Shown here: positions 1-12,325 of the stretch, piece after piece
Position numbering within the stretch: the stretch's first letter is position 1
Layout of the letters: each line of letters opens with the position of its first letter
DNA from: Cucumis sativus
Taxonomy: Eukaryota > Streptophyta > Magnoliopsida > Cucurbitales > Cucurbitaceae
Direction: 5' to 3'
DNA length: 64,000 bases
Assembly: GCF_000004075.3 (NCBI RefSeq)
Contig: NC_026655.2
Coordinates: forward strand, 9,964,723-10,028,722
Notes under the pieces: model-generated
What the model was told of the DNA's origin: nothing
Database searches by the model: none
What the model saw: the letters and a program-made list of their open reading frames with translations, nothing else
Made by a program: the position numbers and the translations under genes

Positions 1-20
1 AATTGTGGTTAGTTACTTAC

Positions 21-153
21 TGGGGCGGACACGGACGTATCCCCATTCTTCAGATCCGCCATTTGATCGAAAGGCGGTGGTGGGCCGGGCGTGGATCGGA
101 GGGCCAAAGAAGAGGAGGAAGGGAAGAAGAAGAAGATGGAATTGGTTTTTCAT
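21..153 (-). CDS. SCPL51: Serine carboxypeptidase-like 51, first exon only (gene continues past the left edge)
   Basis: The minus strand from the ATG at 153-151 reads 44 codons and stops at a clean donor (GTAAGT, plus 20-15) with one base of codon 45. The peptide opens with a basic residue, then a leucine/phenylalanine-rich core (residues 5-16) and a likely cleavage point near the Ala at 22, so it looks like an ER signal peptide. It continues into SEEWGYVRVRP (34-44), which I recognise as the start of the mature S10 serine carboxypeptidase of the SCPL51 (retinoid-inducible type) clade. This is a secreted or vacuolar alpha/beta hydrolase that would act as an exopeptidase or acyltransferase. 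The catalytic Ser-Asp-His are in exons outside the window, so activity cannot be judged. The start is the first ATG after a TATA box 72 bases upstream. Confidence 0.75.
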
Positions 154-224
154 TGGAGGAAGTAGGAAGGAAGAAAATGGTGAAAGAAGTAGAAGAGAAT
201 GGTGTAGGTGTAGGTGTTGTGAAG

Positions 225-232
225 TTTTTATA
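225..232 (-). promoter_or_regulatory. TATA box of the SCPL51 gene
   Basis: TATAAAAA on the minus strand, 72 bases upstream of the ATG at 153. A start site near 200 would leave a 5' leader of about 45 bases, rich in CT as in many plant leaders. Confidence 0.5.
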
Positions 233-349
233 GAGGAAAAAGGGAGAGAGAAGCCTAAAATAGTATTGGGGAAAAAGAGAGGGGAGATTCTGATATTTAT
301 TTATGCTTTGGATAGTTGGATGGGATTTTGGGAGTGGGGAAAATAAAAT

Positions 350-1640
350 CTTATAGCTTAATATTGGAAATTGGAAATTGGAAATTGGAAATTTTTTTGG
401 GAGATTTTTGTTGGATGGTTTTAGGGTATTTATGATTTAGTTATAATAGTTTGATTTAAGTCTCATTTATTTTAATTTTGTTTATACTAATATGAGTATG
501 ATAGTGGAGTGTATTTTAGTTTTAAAATGAAATACTAAAAACTATAATAAATAATATAAACACGATAAAAATAAAATAGTATAAATGTAACAAATATGAA
601 TTTTGAAATAGCTAATTGAAAATTACAAAATTAACAATTTCTATTATAATAGTTTCTTCTAAACGTCCCTTCATGGTAAAATTTTAGATTTACTCAATGT
701 TGTACAATTTATTTGTTTACTTATGTTGTTGCTAGAATCTCCCAACCAACAACACGATGGGCAACCATAAACTCTAGAAAGTAAAAAAAACCTTGTTAAC
801 TGTTGGCTGAGTCCTGAAGCTCACTTTTTTTATGTAATTGGTTGCACAAGCAACACTGAAGTTACCACAACGTCCTCGTGATAAAATAGTCAAAAAAATG
901 TACAACTAGTTTTGCACAAAAATTTATTAGCAAAAATAACACCTTTTCGAAAATATGATATTGCTCAAAATAGGAATTTTATGGAAATCATAACGGAAAG
1001 GAGAAGGTGAAGATAAGATATGTAGTAAAAATATGGGAGGAAAGTTGTGGCTTTTATAGGCACCGAAGCCAACATAAAGAAAGTAACGCTCATTCTAACA
1101 CAATGCACTCGTTTCCATACAGATTGCTATCGCTAAACCTGTCACACCAAAATTTGTAATACGACCAAAACGTCGAAGTAAAGCAAAAAAGGATGTGATT
1201 AGCCTAAACTTTGAAATTTTCTTATCGCAAATCTTCTTCTCAACTTCTTTTAAACCATCAACAAAATTCAAAAGGCAACGTTGGTCAACCTAAACACCAA
1301 GTATAATAAATATATACCAAAACGTATACTTTATTAATAACAAACGTTTGATACATAATTACAACACTTTGACCAAATAACTAATGCTTAACTATTTTCA
1401 AAATGCCTGGAGTCATCTCACCGCAAATTCTTCAACCTTCTCTACTTGGCCTAAATACTTGTTCCTTGAAGATATATTTTGAAAACGTAAGTCTAAAAGA
1501 CTTAGTGAGGTTTTATGAAATCTTTTTCACAATACTTTTTCATAATCATTTTTGCAAAAATAATATAAAGTCATTTAAACACATCAACAAATCATTTCAT
1601 TTCGCATAAACCTTTTTTTTTTTTTTTTAATGTTTAACTA
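350..1640. other. AT-rich intergenic spacer
   Basis: No gene is visible. A perfect heptamer run (TTGGAAA, four copies) lies at 364-391. The rest is AT-rich sequence with a T-run at 1612-1629. Open frames here are short and have no recognisable protein. Confidence 0.6.
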
Positions 1641-2878
1641 ATCATTTTGCGACCATTTCATTTCGCCAAGGATCCTGAATCACTCTCTATGCTAGGTCAC
1701 ATAACTTCGCGTTTAGACTACTGAATCATCAACATATGAGAGTATCCTGATTCGTCCTTGTTGCTCAGACCGCTAAGCATTCTGCGCTTCTTTCAACGCA
1801 TAAGCCAGTTTCATCACCATGTAGTTCTGTACACTCATGGTGGTCTTTAACTCTTTATGTGCACATAAAAGTTAGCTTATTCAAAGGAAGTAACTATTGG
1901 TTTGCAAACTATATCATAAACATTAAGATCAAATCATGTTTTGAACATCATAATACTTTTTCATATAGATCTCTTTTAGAAATCAATTTGAATTGAAATC
2001 ACTAACTCGGATCAGTAAAGATTTATAAGGAAACAATTGACATAAAATATTATGGAAAACACTCACAAAACTTTGAAAGAAAAACACTCACCACACTTTA
2101 CCAAAAATCCTCTTTTCCTTCTCTTCTTGTGGAGCCTTCTTGCGGAACAAACCATCGTACTTAACACTTGGTTTTTCCTCTTCTCGCCAAAGCAAAACAA
2201 CATCATTTTAGCTCTTTTTTTTAATTAAAAAATATTATGCTTACTTAATGACCAAGTCCTCTATTTATAGAGCCCTTAAATTATCTTAGTCATGCCTAAA
2301 CTCTTCTTAGTTCGTCAGCTCCTGTTTAAAACTTTACACGTAAAAATTTAGTATTTAACCCAACCATGCTTAACTCTTTAATCTTACACGTTAACCCTTG
2401 TCAAATCAGATTTGATATTTTCTTTGTCAAACCTTACTTCTCGCCTAACCCCACACTGCAAATAACTTTAAGTACTTAACACTTCTTGCGAATAACCTTA
2501 TCGCATCGTTATATTTTTACTACAAGAAACCTTTCTCATAAACTAACCAACTTTTACACGCTTAGAACTCTTATCACGAACTTAAACTTCAAGGCTTTCT
2601 TGCAGACTTCTTCACAATGAAATACTTGGTTCTTATCGCAAAGACTATTTAAACGTCTTGTCTAACACTTAGTCAAAACTTCACTTCTTAATTTAGACGA
2701 AGACTTTTTCTCTTCTTATCGGATAACTTATTTGGTGAACTACCCACTTAATAGCAAAAACTTTTACTTAACCATAAAAGATTTTATCGCTTAATCCTTT
2801 GTGCGAATTTATTAACGTCAACTTCTTAATACTTAGCCGAATTTTACTTTTATACTCAAATTAAAAACGAGTCTCACA
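1640..2878 (-). mobile_element. Probable LTR-retrotransposon long terminal repeat, minus strand
   Basis: Read on the minus strand, the stretch begins with TGTGAGACTCG at 2878 and contains a strong TATA box in a short palindrome (CTATAAATAG, 2261-2270), the usual layout of an LTR with U3 before the TATA. The downstream boundary (CA) is not certain, and no coding domain or target duplication was identified. It may be a solo LTR. Confidence 0.35.
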
Positions 2879-3076
2879 AAATGGGTACCGTGAAGACCGG
2901 TTCGTATAAATAAAAAAAAATTATATTTTACCCAATGTAATAAATAAATAATTTTTAATAAGAATTATCTCCTTTTTTACCTCGCCTTGCTTGGACAGAC
3001 GACATTATAAATGTCCAGGGGCAGGGACATGTAATAATATATTTTTTCTTTCGGAGCGGGTTTGGACCGTGGTCTC

Positions 3077-3291
3077 GAATTGTCAATGGAGAAAAAATAA
3101 TTCTCACTCTCTCCCTCATTCCTCGTGTATTTGGTTATTTCTTCCCTCGTTTGGGGGTGGGTCTCATATATATATTTCTTTCAGAGTGAGGCGGGGCTAG
3201 GGCCAAAGTCGGAGAATGTATTCTCTATCATCAATCCTGAATTGTCAATGAGAAAAAATAATCCCCACTCCCTCTCTCATTCCTCGTGTAT
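3077..3291. repeat. Direct repeat, about 54 bp, two copies 162 bp apart
   Basis: Copy one (3077-3130) and copy two (3239-3291) both run from GAATTGTCAATG through an A-run to CTCATTCCTCGTGTAT with a few changes. The surrounding GC-rich words (GAGCGGG, GGCGGGGC) differ from the AT-rich background and suggest part of an old transposable element. Confidence 0.6.
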
Positions 3292-3507
3292 TCGACGACT
3301 TGTGGAAATATCACCACACCCACATTTGTCTAACTCCTCACCCTTCATACACATGGATCCTTGAGGCTGAAAAAAATGGGATTTTCCCGAGTAATTGAAG
3401 GGTTTGGCTGAAGCTTATGAGAGTTCTTAAGTGTGATTGAAATTAATGCTAAAGTTGTAGTTGAAAAAATGTCTACTATGAGTTTTGGCCTCGATCTCTA
3501 GGTCATT

Positions 3508-4140
3508 TGTAACGACCCAACTTTCAATATCTCTAATTAACTAAGGTTGTTACTTTAAAATTGATAAAAGTTGACTATTAAAGCAGAAATTAACGACACA
3601 AACGAAAATAATTTAAAATAATAATAATAAATAAGTAAATAAAACTTGGCTTCTGAGTCCTTAAAAAATTATCTATAATATCCTTTCAAAACATTTAAAA
3701 TAATTTGAAAACAAATATAAGCAGAAGCAATCCTCTAACCCCAAATGACACGATCATGGGTCCCACTCATCATTCGCCAATATGTTCTTTGCCTTACCTG
3801 AAAAACATGAAATAAGAAAGGATGAGTATAAAAATATTCAATAAGTAATCCCTTATCGAGGCCTTTTGGGTGAGTTGCTAAATTCATTCCAACATGGGCA
3901 TAATGTACGAATGATAATATGACATAGGTAATAACCTTGAAGGATCACAAATAATAACATAGATAGTGAATCGAGGGAACACAAAATAGCGCAAGTAGTG
4001 ATCCCGAAGGAACGCAATTCATGACATAGGTAGTGATCCAGAAGGAACACAAAACATAAGATGTATATAGCCTATCAGAAGAGTTAACAATCACCACTAA
4101 TCTTACCATGCATTCATCAATCACTAGATTTTAGCATAAT
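3508..4140 (-). mobile_element. LTR fragment with the terminus TGTAACGACCC and an internal 35-bp tandem repeat
   Basis: At 3508 the sequence opens with TGTAACGACCCAAC; on the minus strand it ends GTTGGGTCGTTACA, an LTR terminus common in plant Ty3/gypsy elements. The other end was not located. Inside, 3917-4055 holds four degenerate units of about 35 bp built on GACATAGGTAGTGATCC and GAAGGAACACAA. The open frame across it (3853-4050 minus) is only a translation of this array. Confidence 0.45.
3917..4055. repeat. Degenerate 35-bp minisatellite, four units
   Basis: Units start near 3917, 3952, 3987 and 4021. The best conserved part is a GTAGTGATCC-type core followed by GAAGGAACACAA. The array lies inside the probable LTR fragment. 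Confidence 0.6.
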
Positions 4141-7100
4141 GTCACAGTCCAAAGTTTCACAATCTAAATAATGTTCTTACAACACATAGCATTATATAAA
4201 TAACATGCTTATATAAGGTACCGTAACTAGAAAAGATAATTATTTACTTTTGAGTGACTCAAGGGTATCAATTAGAATAATCACTTAGCTTAAGCTTAGA
4301 GTTTAACTGTTAGTTGCAAAACAATTCTCAAATCCAACTTATTGTACATAATGAATTCAATTAATAATTTTATCTAATAAAATTATCGATTATAATCCAA
4401 CTTTAATTCTCCAATTTGCTCACCCAAATGGATGTTGAAAACTAATTTTCAACTTGGAGGGAGGTCACAAATTATTCCAAAAAATAAACTCAACTTTAGA
4501 ATCTTAATTGATATTTCAAAACCCATCTAACAAGACCCAAAAATGGTCATCCAAACTCACCAAACCAAGACCGATAGCTACAGAGGGTAGCAACGGATCA
4601 GCGACGCAGATGGTGGATTTAGCAAACATTTATGGACCATATGGTGGAATGTTAAATTTGGAATGTTAAATCATTTATGCAAACATTTACAATCTGACAA
4701 TTAGATTAAGAATCATTGATGCCTTGCCCATATGGTGGATTTAGCTTCTTCTGGTTTTTGGACCCATTTATTTCTACTTTGGCTCACATACATTGTTGGG
4801 GCTAAGAAGGAAGGTATGTGGCTTTAACTGTTTCCTTTTGTAAATGAAGTTAACTTTAGGTAAAGAAAAATTTGAGAATAATAAAACTTATCAAATGACT
4901 CTAAGACTAAATATTGTAACGAGATTGTACATTAATAAAATAGTATGTGTATACATCATATGTGTATTACCAAATTTATAATGGTGAAAACTTTGTTCCC
5001 TATTTTGCCTAGTTGACTAGTTTCAACTAGTTCATTTGTGTTTGAGATTAGTTAAGAAGGCATCTCATGATTGAAGATTGTATTATTTGTCAACTCTGTT
5101 TGTATTTGGGGATTTGTCATTTTGTTAAGTTTTGAACGAGATTTTTGCTTTAACTTCAACTTTTGGATTTTATTTGGTTTCTTGAAAATCCATGGGACAA
5201 GTACAAAAAAATCGAGAGTATTCATATGAAATAGAATATACTAATGATAAGACATTGTTAAACTTTTTTCTATTTATGGATCGATAGAGACACTGTTCTT
5301 TTTATATTTTAAAGGTATGATTGAAACTTTTTTAAGTTTATATATAAGAATATTTTGAAAACAAACTACAAATAATAATTTTTATTTATAAATTAATGAT
5401 AAGAATATTTTAATTTGTTTGTAAAAGTTTAGTAAATCCTATTGATATTTTTATAAAGTAGAGTTTTCAACACCTCTTGAATTTATTGAAAGGTGGAGGA
5501 ATGAACCCTTTTTGTGGTTAGGTCTATTTTCATGCTTTCTGGTTAGGTTTTAGTAAAATTCATATGTATGATAATAGCAATGATTATAAAAATGGTCCAT
5601 CATGATTTAAACTTAAATTTATATGTAAATCAAGACACTGAATATTTCATGGGTTTAAGTGTGGAACTTAGTGAACACAATGAATATGCCATAATTGGAT
5701 GGTACTGAAGGACAATAGATTAGATTATTTGAAAATGTATAAATAAACTAGTCTTATACATATCAATGAAAAAAATGTTAGTTTTGTATTTTAAATTAAT
5801 TGACCATTTTGTTGATCATATAAACACAAAATTTTCAAATATATAGAGTAAATCTAAGAACACAAAACATAGCTCTCAACCTTCTACTAAAAGTGTTCTT
5901 TAAAGAACAAATAAGCTCAAATGAAAATGTGATAGACTAAAAATATCAAAACCTCATAGACTAAATAAAAATATATTCTTAAACAGAAAGACATATTTGA
6001 CCTCATCGGACTGAAGTTGGATATTTGAATGGTCAAGTTTGTTTGGAAGCAACAAAAGTAAAAATTAGTGCATCGAAGTCCAAATGTCCAATTTCAGGGG
6101 CACAAGAAATGACCATTTACTGACAGCAGGAAGTAAATTTTTGTGTGTAGGAAAAGATTAAGGGTACACCCTACACCTGTGGCAGAGGAGCAATATATAC
6201 ACACACACACACACAATTGAGAACAATAAGAAGCTCTATACAAACTATTTTCCAATATATTTTTTGAAATGGAACAAAGAAGAAATATAATAATGAAGTG
6301 TGGATTTATGATAATTAATAAAGAAAACATTAATAGTATTATTACTTTGACAGAAAGTCAAGTGTCTTATTTGAGGGGGTCACATGGGTAAGTTGATTGC
6401 AAAATAGTTGGTGGAACTTAGCATTGGGGAGTGGCAAGAATCTAATGAAAGTGGGTAACCTGTCATTCCTGCCCTTAACTTACCGTCAAAGATATATGAA
6501 CTCTATCATTTTGTAACTTAAACCCACAATTTCATATTTAAACCTTACCTATCAATTTTTAGGTTTACCACCATGTATGATCATCAAAATTGCGTAAATG
6601 ATATTTAAGTAAAAAATAATAAAATATATAATACTACGATAAAATAATTCAATATATAGTATACAAATTGATAAAAGATTAAAAAGTTCATATCCAAGTA
6701 TAATTTCAGAAGTTTCTTTCTGATTTTTCAAAATTGAAAAATATCAACGATAGCAACCATCACTTATAGCTATTATCATTGATACTAGTTATTAGTAATA
6801 GATTCTACCAATTATAGCTATTGAAATACATATTTCACATTTTACAAAATTGTTCCTAAAGATAACAAGTTCTATTTGTTGTTTATACCTCTATTTGTTT
6901 AAGTTTACAAGATACAAATATGAGTGCTATTATTTGTGAAAATATTTGTTCTCAAAGATAACAATTTATGTGGGTTTCTATTTGCACAAAGTATTAATGA
7001 CAAACAGAAATTGTTATCTTCGAGAACAAATATTTGCACAAAATGTGGCACTCGTGTTTGTAACTTGATAACTTAAATATATAGAGGAATAATTAACAAA

Positions 7101-7300
7101 CAATTAAATCTTAGACTTTTTTTTTTTTTTTTTTTTTTTGCAAAACTTCAACCATCTTTAAGAACAAATATTTGCACAAAGTATTTATACATAATAAAAT
7201 GCTAAAAATAGTTGGGGGGCAAGTGGCATTTGCAATTTTCAAATTTTGAGAGAATAAAGAACTATACATACAACAAAAATAAAAAAATGGTACCAGTTGA
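4141..7300. other. AT-rich intergenic spacer with simple repeats
   Basis: No gene recognised. It contains a (CA)n run at 6200-6214 and a pure T-run at about 7119-7139. A partial copy of the palindromic repeat family found elsewhere in the window (TATCAACGATAGC ... TATCATTGATAC) is at 6740-6840. At 4732 a short open frame ends at a donor-like GTATGT, but no homologue is recognised. Confidence 0.5.
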
Positions 7301-9210
7301 AAATCTATCTACATGGAGGAGAAGAAACCTTTGGGACGAGGTGTGAGACCCTAATTCGTGAGAAGGGATACGAATAGAGAATATGCGATGTGAAGAGAAA
7401 AGTGTAAGTAAAAAATTCTATCGCGTGAAGGTATGTGACGTGATGAGAACAACCAGCGAGAAGATTCTTGTGTTGGTTGCCAAGAGTTAGGTGTTTGACT
7501 CAATAAGGCAGAAGGAAGTGTCTCTGCATAAGAGAATGAGGTGAGGAAGTAAATGTCTTATTAAGATGAATTGACAACTCGCTGTGAAAAAGCAAACGAC
7601 GTTGACTTTTCATAAAGGGAAAAGGACAGTCGAGTGATTTAAGAGTTTGGCTTTCCAAGGAGATAAAGTGTTCGTATCAAGAAAAAGTAAAATCGCTACT
7701 GGCGGTTAACCTATGTGTCGAGTTTTGGGTTGACTACATGATGCGGCAAGTTAGTAAGACGATACTGTAAAGCTCAAAAGTGACCATTGGATGTGAGAGG
7801 CCACAATAAATAGGGCCAAAAGCCAAAAAGATAATGAGTAGTTTTGTTCGAAGATGCTATATTTTCTGTTGAAAGTTTTGAATGTTGAATGGTCAGTTGA
7901 AGAAACCGTTAGACAAGATGAGGTAGCCTAAAGTCAAGAAGGAAGAAGTTGAGTCTAAATATCTTTTCTAAGTGATCCTTGTAATAATCAAATGTCTTGT
8001 GTGACAAACAAGGTTTCAACGTGATTTCTAAGGAGATATTAAATGTTTTCTATGCATGAATATTATTATTTTTCTGTAAGTAATAAAATACGATTTATAA
8101 GTTCTGTTTTGTGAATGATTCTTGTAATAATCAATTGTCTTGTGAGAACTTTATAATGAATAAACGTTTGTGAATGACAAATCGAATTTCAAATGTGATT
8201 TCTAAACCGTTGTTTATGATTCTCGTTTTGGAAAAGAGATGTTTTATAAATGTGGTTTTGTAAGTATACTTTCCTCTGTGATTATGTTTGTGATATGCTT
8301 TGTCATTTTGTGATAATATGTGTTATGGGTAAGCTATGAGCTATTGTTTCCTTGTTGTATCCTTGTGGTTGTGCGTTGTGGTATGGTTGATCTATCGCAT
8401 GATGTTGGTGCAAATTTTAGGTAACTCGCATGATGCTAATTGAGTGTGAATTGCAAGTCTAGGTGAGGGCAGAATCCCAAGTCTTAGTGTTGAACTTGAC
8501 GTTTGCAAGATGACTTAAGCACACGATGCTTGTGGCACTTGTTGTACTGACAACTATATTGTTATGATTTATCTACTATGATTTGACCTTATTATTGTGG
8601 ATTCTGTGTGTTTTTCTCAAAATCCATCACTCACTAAGTTTTTCCCTCCTCATATTATCAGGTGTTGGAGCCATGCAAAGTTTGGACCTCAGACACTGTA
8701 GTTTAGTTAATGAGGAAAGACAAAGTTACTTTGTAGTCTTACATGGCGTGTTAGCCATGGCTTATCATCATGCGTCTAAGGAGCTGTTTGGTAAGTGAAT
8801 TGCTCCTTAGCGTAGATGGTCCAACTTAGTAGGAAGGCGAGAGCAATACCCAGGTTAGTGAGGCCTAATCCAGTGTGTTAGAGAGCCAACAAGTCGAGTA
8901 ATGGGGAAGTTAGCCCTAAACACGGTCCGCAAAGAGAAGTGGTTGAGCGATCGAGACGAAGAAGGAACTGCCACCTTTACACCTCTAGATACCTGCCATA
9001 AAGAGCAATGTTTAGCACCGAAGAAAGAAAAGGAAGTCCTCGAAGGATGTCCTTGGATTGAATTGAAGATTACAAAAAGGAAAAATGATAGAGCCTCTCC
9101 CAACAATTTTTTTTACCTCGGTCCCGACGATCATTTATGCATCTGGAGAGGATCTCTCGACACTTTTTTGTATAACTCCCTATGCTTGAGATGGATCTCA
9201 TAATTCTTTT
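7300..9210 (+). mobile_element. Degraded retroelement-like sequence, family uncertain
   Basis: Composition changes here (more G, scattered CG, GAGAAG words) and the sequence resembles the untranslated and LTR parts of plant retrotransposons, with repeated CGCATGATGCTAATT-type words at 8395-8440. Small open frames at 8583-8798 and 8901-9203 give no recognisable gag or pol motif. I cannot define ends. It could also be a non-coding RNA locus. Confidence 0.25.
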
Positions 9211-10560
9211 CTTCGATTAAATTCATGAGCACGTTAACTTTTTTTTAGCTTTGTCATTCTCTCTTCACTTATGTCTATGTCAACCATCATAGCTAACATT
9301 ATATTTGGATGAGGTGTCGCCTCACTTGATTGTTCAAAAGACGAAATACGTTCATCGAGTAGAAGATTTTTCTTAATTATAATTATACCTTCTAGGTGGC
9401 TTTAACAATTATTCTTATATGTTCTTCGCGAACTCAAAGAGCGACATCTCTTCAGATGATTGCGCTAGAGACTACAAGTATATGGTCTCTTGCCAATGTC
9501 GCTTAGAGATTTTGAAGTATTACTTTATATGTCATGAATTCTTTAGATATTTCCTGCATAAGAGAAATACATTAAAAGTAGAGATTGTCCTACTGGGCGT
9601 GTCAAATAGTTCACACGAGGTTTCCAAATAAATTTAGTTTCTAGAATTTGAACTTTGTATTGATTTCAGTAGTGGATACAATCTCTAATATTTACTCACT
9701 TTAGGCTTTTTCTCGAACGTAGTATAAAACTTGAAACTTCTAACTCTTCGGTCTTTAGGAAGTTGTGGATATAAGTCAATTCAAGCTACAATCTTCTGGA
9801 ATTCAAGCAATGTTTAATCTACCAAGTCTTCAAATTTTCAAAAGGTGGTAATTTCGAGGTCAATAAGAACTTTCACGTTTTGAGATCTTCAGAGATTCGA
9901 ACCTTTAATTCTTTGTAGCTTCAATTTTTTGTTGTCCAAAAATCTCCCTCAAATAAAGGAAAGACCTCCATTCATAGAGAATTTTCATGGGCTTTCAATG
10001 GGCTTGGACCCATTTGCTTGTTGGGCTTATGCTTGGGCTAATCTCTTCATTATCTTCTTTAACCCAATTTTCTAGGGTAGGCTTGAATTAAATCAAGTAC
10101 GAGAAATTTTAACTACCTAAACTAAATCAAATTATAATTTCTATAATGAGTTTGGTTCTGGTTGTGATGACGTGACATAATTTAATTGACCAAAATTTAT
10201 TGTTTAGCGGTTTTGATTCCTATTTTTGTTAAATTTAAAAACATTATCACACCATATCAATAAATCCACATATAAAAAAACATCATAAAGTATAAAATTA
10301 ATACAATAATACTCAACAAAATTTTTAAACATCTAGAATTACATATGAAAGTCAAATATGAACCAAACTTCTAAAATAAAAAAACATTCCAAGCATCATC
10401 CAAAAACATTTATGAAGTACAATATTAATACAATACATAACATAACAACAAAGTTTAAACATCTAGAACTACACAACGAGACTCAAATATTTAAACATAG
10501 AAATGAATGTCGATGTCCATTCCTATTAACTTAGAACCAAAACTTAAAATTTAACATAAA
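9211..10560. other. Intergenic spacer upstream of the eIF2-beta gene
   Basis: Moderately AT-rich, with no recognisable gene or transposon end. The 9419-9631 open frame has no familiar domain. Confidence 0.5.
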
Positions 10561-10688
10561 CACATCGCACATATATACACCGTTAATATTATTAATTTGG
10601 ATTGGGGTGAATAGGAAGGTCATTCACGTTCTTAGTTATTCTTCCACTCTTAGCTATATGTCCCATTAGCCCTACTCTTTTTCAATAT

Positions 10689-10697
10689 TATAAAAAA
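10689..10697 (+). promoter_or_regulatory. TATA-like element of the eIF2-beta gene
   Basis: TATAAAAAA lies 30-50 bases before the pyrimidine-rich leader that begins near 10740. The leader (10740-10880) is GC- and CT-rich, unlike the flanking sequence, and ends at a donor-like GGTCAGT, so the gene probably has a 5'UTR intron running to the acceptor at 12320. Confidence 0.4.
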
Positions 10698-10715
10698 ATA
10701 AAACAAAAAAAACAA

Positions 10716-10724
10716 AAACCCTAA
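10716..10724 (+). promoter_or_regulatory. Telo-box (AAACCCTAA) at the eIF2-beta start region
   Basis: An exact AAACCCTAA is placed just before the probable transcription start. In plants this motif is a known feature of promoters of translation-machinery genes, which fits the downstream initiation-factor gene. Confidence 0.55.
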
Positions 10725-12325
10725 AAATAAAGTGATTCCTTCCGTTTAGCGGACAGCCTCTCTTCATCTCTCTTATTCTTCGCGATCCCTCGGCCTCTCG
10801 TGAATCACTGACTCGTCTCTTCCAGTCTTCCTCTTTGCCCTCGACCACGCCTCAGCTCAAAGTTCGTCTTTCCGCCGGCGACGGTCAGTTTCAATCCCAA
10901 AGCTCTCTCTTCGTCTTTTCCCTTTTTCATTCTTTGTCATAGATCCCTCTCTACCCCTAACCAATTTTGTGCTAGTAGCTTGTTTAATTTTCTGGCTTTC
11001 AGTATTGATAAATTGTAACCATCTGGATTGTTATTATTATTATTTTAGCTTATGTTTGTGTGTGATTCAGGCGGATAGTCTGTTCGCGGATTTAACTTTT
11101 TTATTTAGATTATTTGAGAGGCGTTGGATGATAACTTTTAGCCAATCGCGTTATTTTAGTAGCTTCTCTCTCTCTCTCGCTACAAAGGTATCTGTGGCAT
11201 TGAAGAAGAAATGGGGAGGGGGGATAGAGTGGTTCTCTGGTTAAGTTTATTTTTCCATGTTTCAAGTTTGGAATCGAGTAATTGTTTCCACGAGTTTGAG
11301 TATTTCGAGGGTGAAGCCTCGGGTTGAACAGAAGAGGAGAGGAGATAGAATGGAAAAGAGTGAGAGGTTGTTTTTTTTGTTGGCAGATTACCATGAATAA
11401 TCTACAATCTTAATATATAGAAATATAATGGCTAACGAGCATCTACAAGACCCAGATTATCAATAGGTTTTCCAAGGAGCTGATCTGCCGGATCGGTTAC
11501 GTTTCCCCATACCTGGAACAATGTTGCTAGGATTATTGTTTTTACTCTTTTAAGCTTCTAGGGTTTGAATGTCACATGGAAACCTGTGGAAAGTGAGTCG
11601 CTTCTGAAACCTCAGTGGCTTTTCCATTTTAGTTCTTTATGTATTTGAAATGGTAGAAGATTCTTTCAGCAAGACTTAGTTTTGTTAGGTTCACAAAATT
11701 AGCTAGCAGTTAAAAGGCATGGCCACCTTCTCTGGCTGCTCCTATTTTCTCTCTCACTTGTTCTAAATGCCTATTTAAAAGGTATTTGTTTGTTGTCATT
11801 ATTGTTCATGTTTTAGCATTGCAGTATGAATAATCCATTTTGGATCTGGCTTCCACCTCTCCTTCTGTATTTTCTGTTATGCAACAAAGGTTAGAGATCG
11901 TTGCAATTTGTTTCCATCCATCTAGATAGAGTCCTTGTTCTTGGATGTGACATTTTTGATAGGTTCAATGGGAAAAAAATTGATGGTCATAGAAAAGCCA
12001 TGGGATGAGATCCTTGAACATGAGAATGGGTATGGTCAAAAGTATATTTTGGTACAATTGCCGTGAGTTTCTCTTGGAAACACAGTCAAACTTTGTAAGT
12101 TTGAGCATTCTCCTTTAGATAAGTGGTGGAAGAAGTATAAAGGCGAAGCACAAATATGGTTGCATTCATCGGTGAGCAGATTCTTCACGTGGGTTGATTT
12201 TTATTGCTAATCACGTGTCAACCACCCCAAATTTAATTTGTCCACTTGTATGATTTATTACTGCTTGCCAGTGTTTATGTTTTAACTTGGTAAAATTAAC
12301 CCTCCTATACATTTTTGCAGGAACA

